Positions 63,693 to 64,000 of a DNA stretch of 64,000 nucleotides are shown here, one piece after another. Source of the stretch: Natronomonas gomsonensis (GTDB taxonomy: Archaea > Halobacteriota > Halobacteria > Halobacteriales > Haloarculaceae); assembly GCF_024300825.1 (NCBI RefSeq), contig NZ_CP101323.1:620001-684000 (forward strand), given 5' to 3'. The notes beneath the pieces are model-generated. The model was not told where the DNA came from, searched no databases, and saw only the letters and a program-made list of their open reading frames with translations. The position numbers were made by a program, and so were the translations under genes. Position 1 is the stretch's first letter. Each line of letters starts with the position of its first letter.

Positions 63693-64000
63693 TAGATGTC
63701 CATCGCCGCCAGCGCCCCGAGTCGTCGAACGTAGCCGTGACTGTCGGCGTGGTCGCCCGCCGAGAGTTCGGAGGGCTCTCCGGGGTCGACGTGGGCATCG
63801 AGATGTGGCCCACTGAGAACCGCTTCGAGTTCACGCCGGACCGACGGGGATATCCAGCCGACGGACTCGTAGTAATCAAGCGCTTTCAGCGTGCTCGCGG
63901 GCCCGGACGCACACACGAGTTCCGAGAGCCACTCGAAGACCAGTAAGTCCGCTGCATACCCGCCCTCTATCTCGGAGAGTTCCGCGGTGGCCTCCGCTGG
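63692..64000 (-). CDS. arlCE: Archaellum protein ArlCE, C-terminal part (5' end outside window)
   Basis: The last 102 residues: IEGGYAADLLVFEWLSELVC, then ASGPASTLKALDYYESVGWI and SPSVRRELEAVLSGPHLDAH. This is the FlaD/E domain; haloarchaeal ArlC is fused to ArlE upstream, and the start lies beyond 64000. It receives the switch signal from CheF. The frame is open to the last base. Confidence 0.88.
   Translation of the reverse strand, partial: PAEATAELSEIEGGYAADLLVFEWLSELVCASGPASTLKALDYYESVGWISPSVRRELEAVLSGPHLDAHVDPGEPSELSAGDHADSHGYVRRLGALAAMDI

Overview
The window is a 64 kb piece of a haloarchaeal (class Halobacteria) chromosome. The support is GC-rich DNA, acidic Asp/Glu-rich proteins, Tat and Tat-lipoprotein signals in place of Sec signals, TATA boxes about 25 bases before start codons (leaderless mRNAs), and lineage markers: bacterial-type GyrAB beside Topo VI, an archaeal S-adenosylmethionine synthetase, a proteasome beta subunit, an archaellum operon of haloarchaeal order (arlCE-F-G-H-I-J, then arlD), a NuoCD fusion, HTH-10/Bat-type and KaiC-like regulators. 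I cannot fix the genus. No rRNA, CRISPR, insertion sequence, prophage or intein was seen. Apart from one low-GC patch (about 5.5-6.4 kb) it reads as core chromosome.

Layout. 1-6.1 kb: the end of hyuB, a CBS-less IMPDH/GMP reductase, aroC, a tRNA-Ser(UGA), small membrane or secreted proteins, and a Tat protein cut short by an in-frame amber codon. 6.4-12.3 kb: FKBP isomerase, CYTH protein, Mat, an alpha/beta hydrolase and CysK. 12.4-17.4 kb: an HTTM membrane protein, two thioredoxin-fold proteins and a Tat lipoprotein, with repeats and hairpins between genes. 17.6-25.3 kb: purD, regulators, a stand-alone and divergent nuoCD, Nudix, an RNA-binding protein and a TIM-barrel-like protein. 25.4-30.3 kb: pyrBI, a KaiC-like protein without a P-loop, and a nucleoside-salvage operon (phosphohexomutase family-cdd-udp). 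30.5-34.5 kb: NDH-2-like enzyme, an autoregulated-looking HTH gene, arginase, trpB. 34.6-43.3 kb: DNA topology cluster, gyrBA on the minus strand and top6BA on the plus strand. 43.4-55.8 kb: DNA ligase, psmB, HTH-CBS regulator, purM, a histidine kinase, and a translationally coupled pair of a TraB/TIKI-type protein and an M50 intramembrane protease. 55.9-64 kb: katG, then the archaellum operon, which runs off the window end.

How genes work together. Nucleotide metabolism is the commonest theme (purine: GMP reductase-like, purD, purM; pyrimidine: pyrBI; salvage: cdd, udp and a probable phosphopentomutase). Several transcription units begin with palindromes touching the TATA box or start site, suggesting simple autoregulated switches. 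Convergent neighbours commonly share a 4-base stop overlap, so there is little room for terminators.

No single locus is plainly a new system. The best leads are the TraB-M50 protease pair, the orphan NuoCD with an altered quinone site, and the nucleoside operon with a non-canonical phosphohexomutase.
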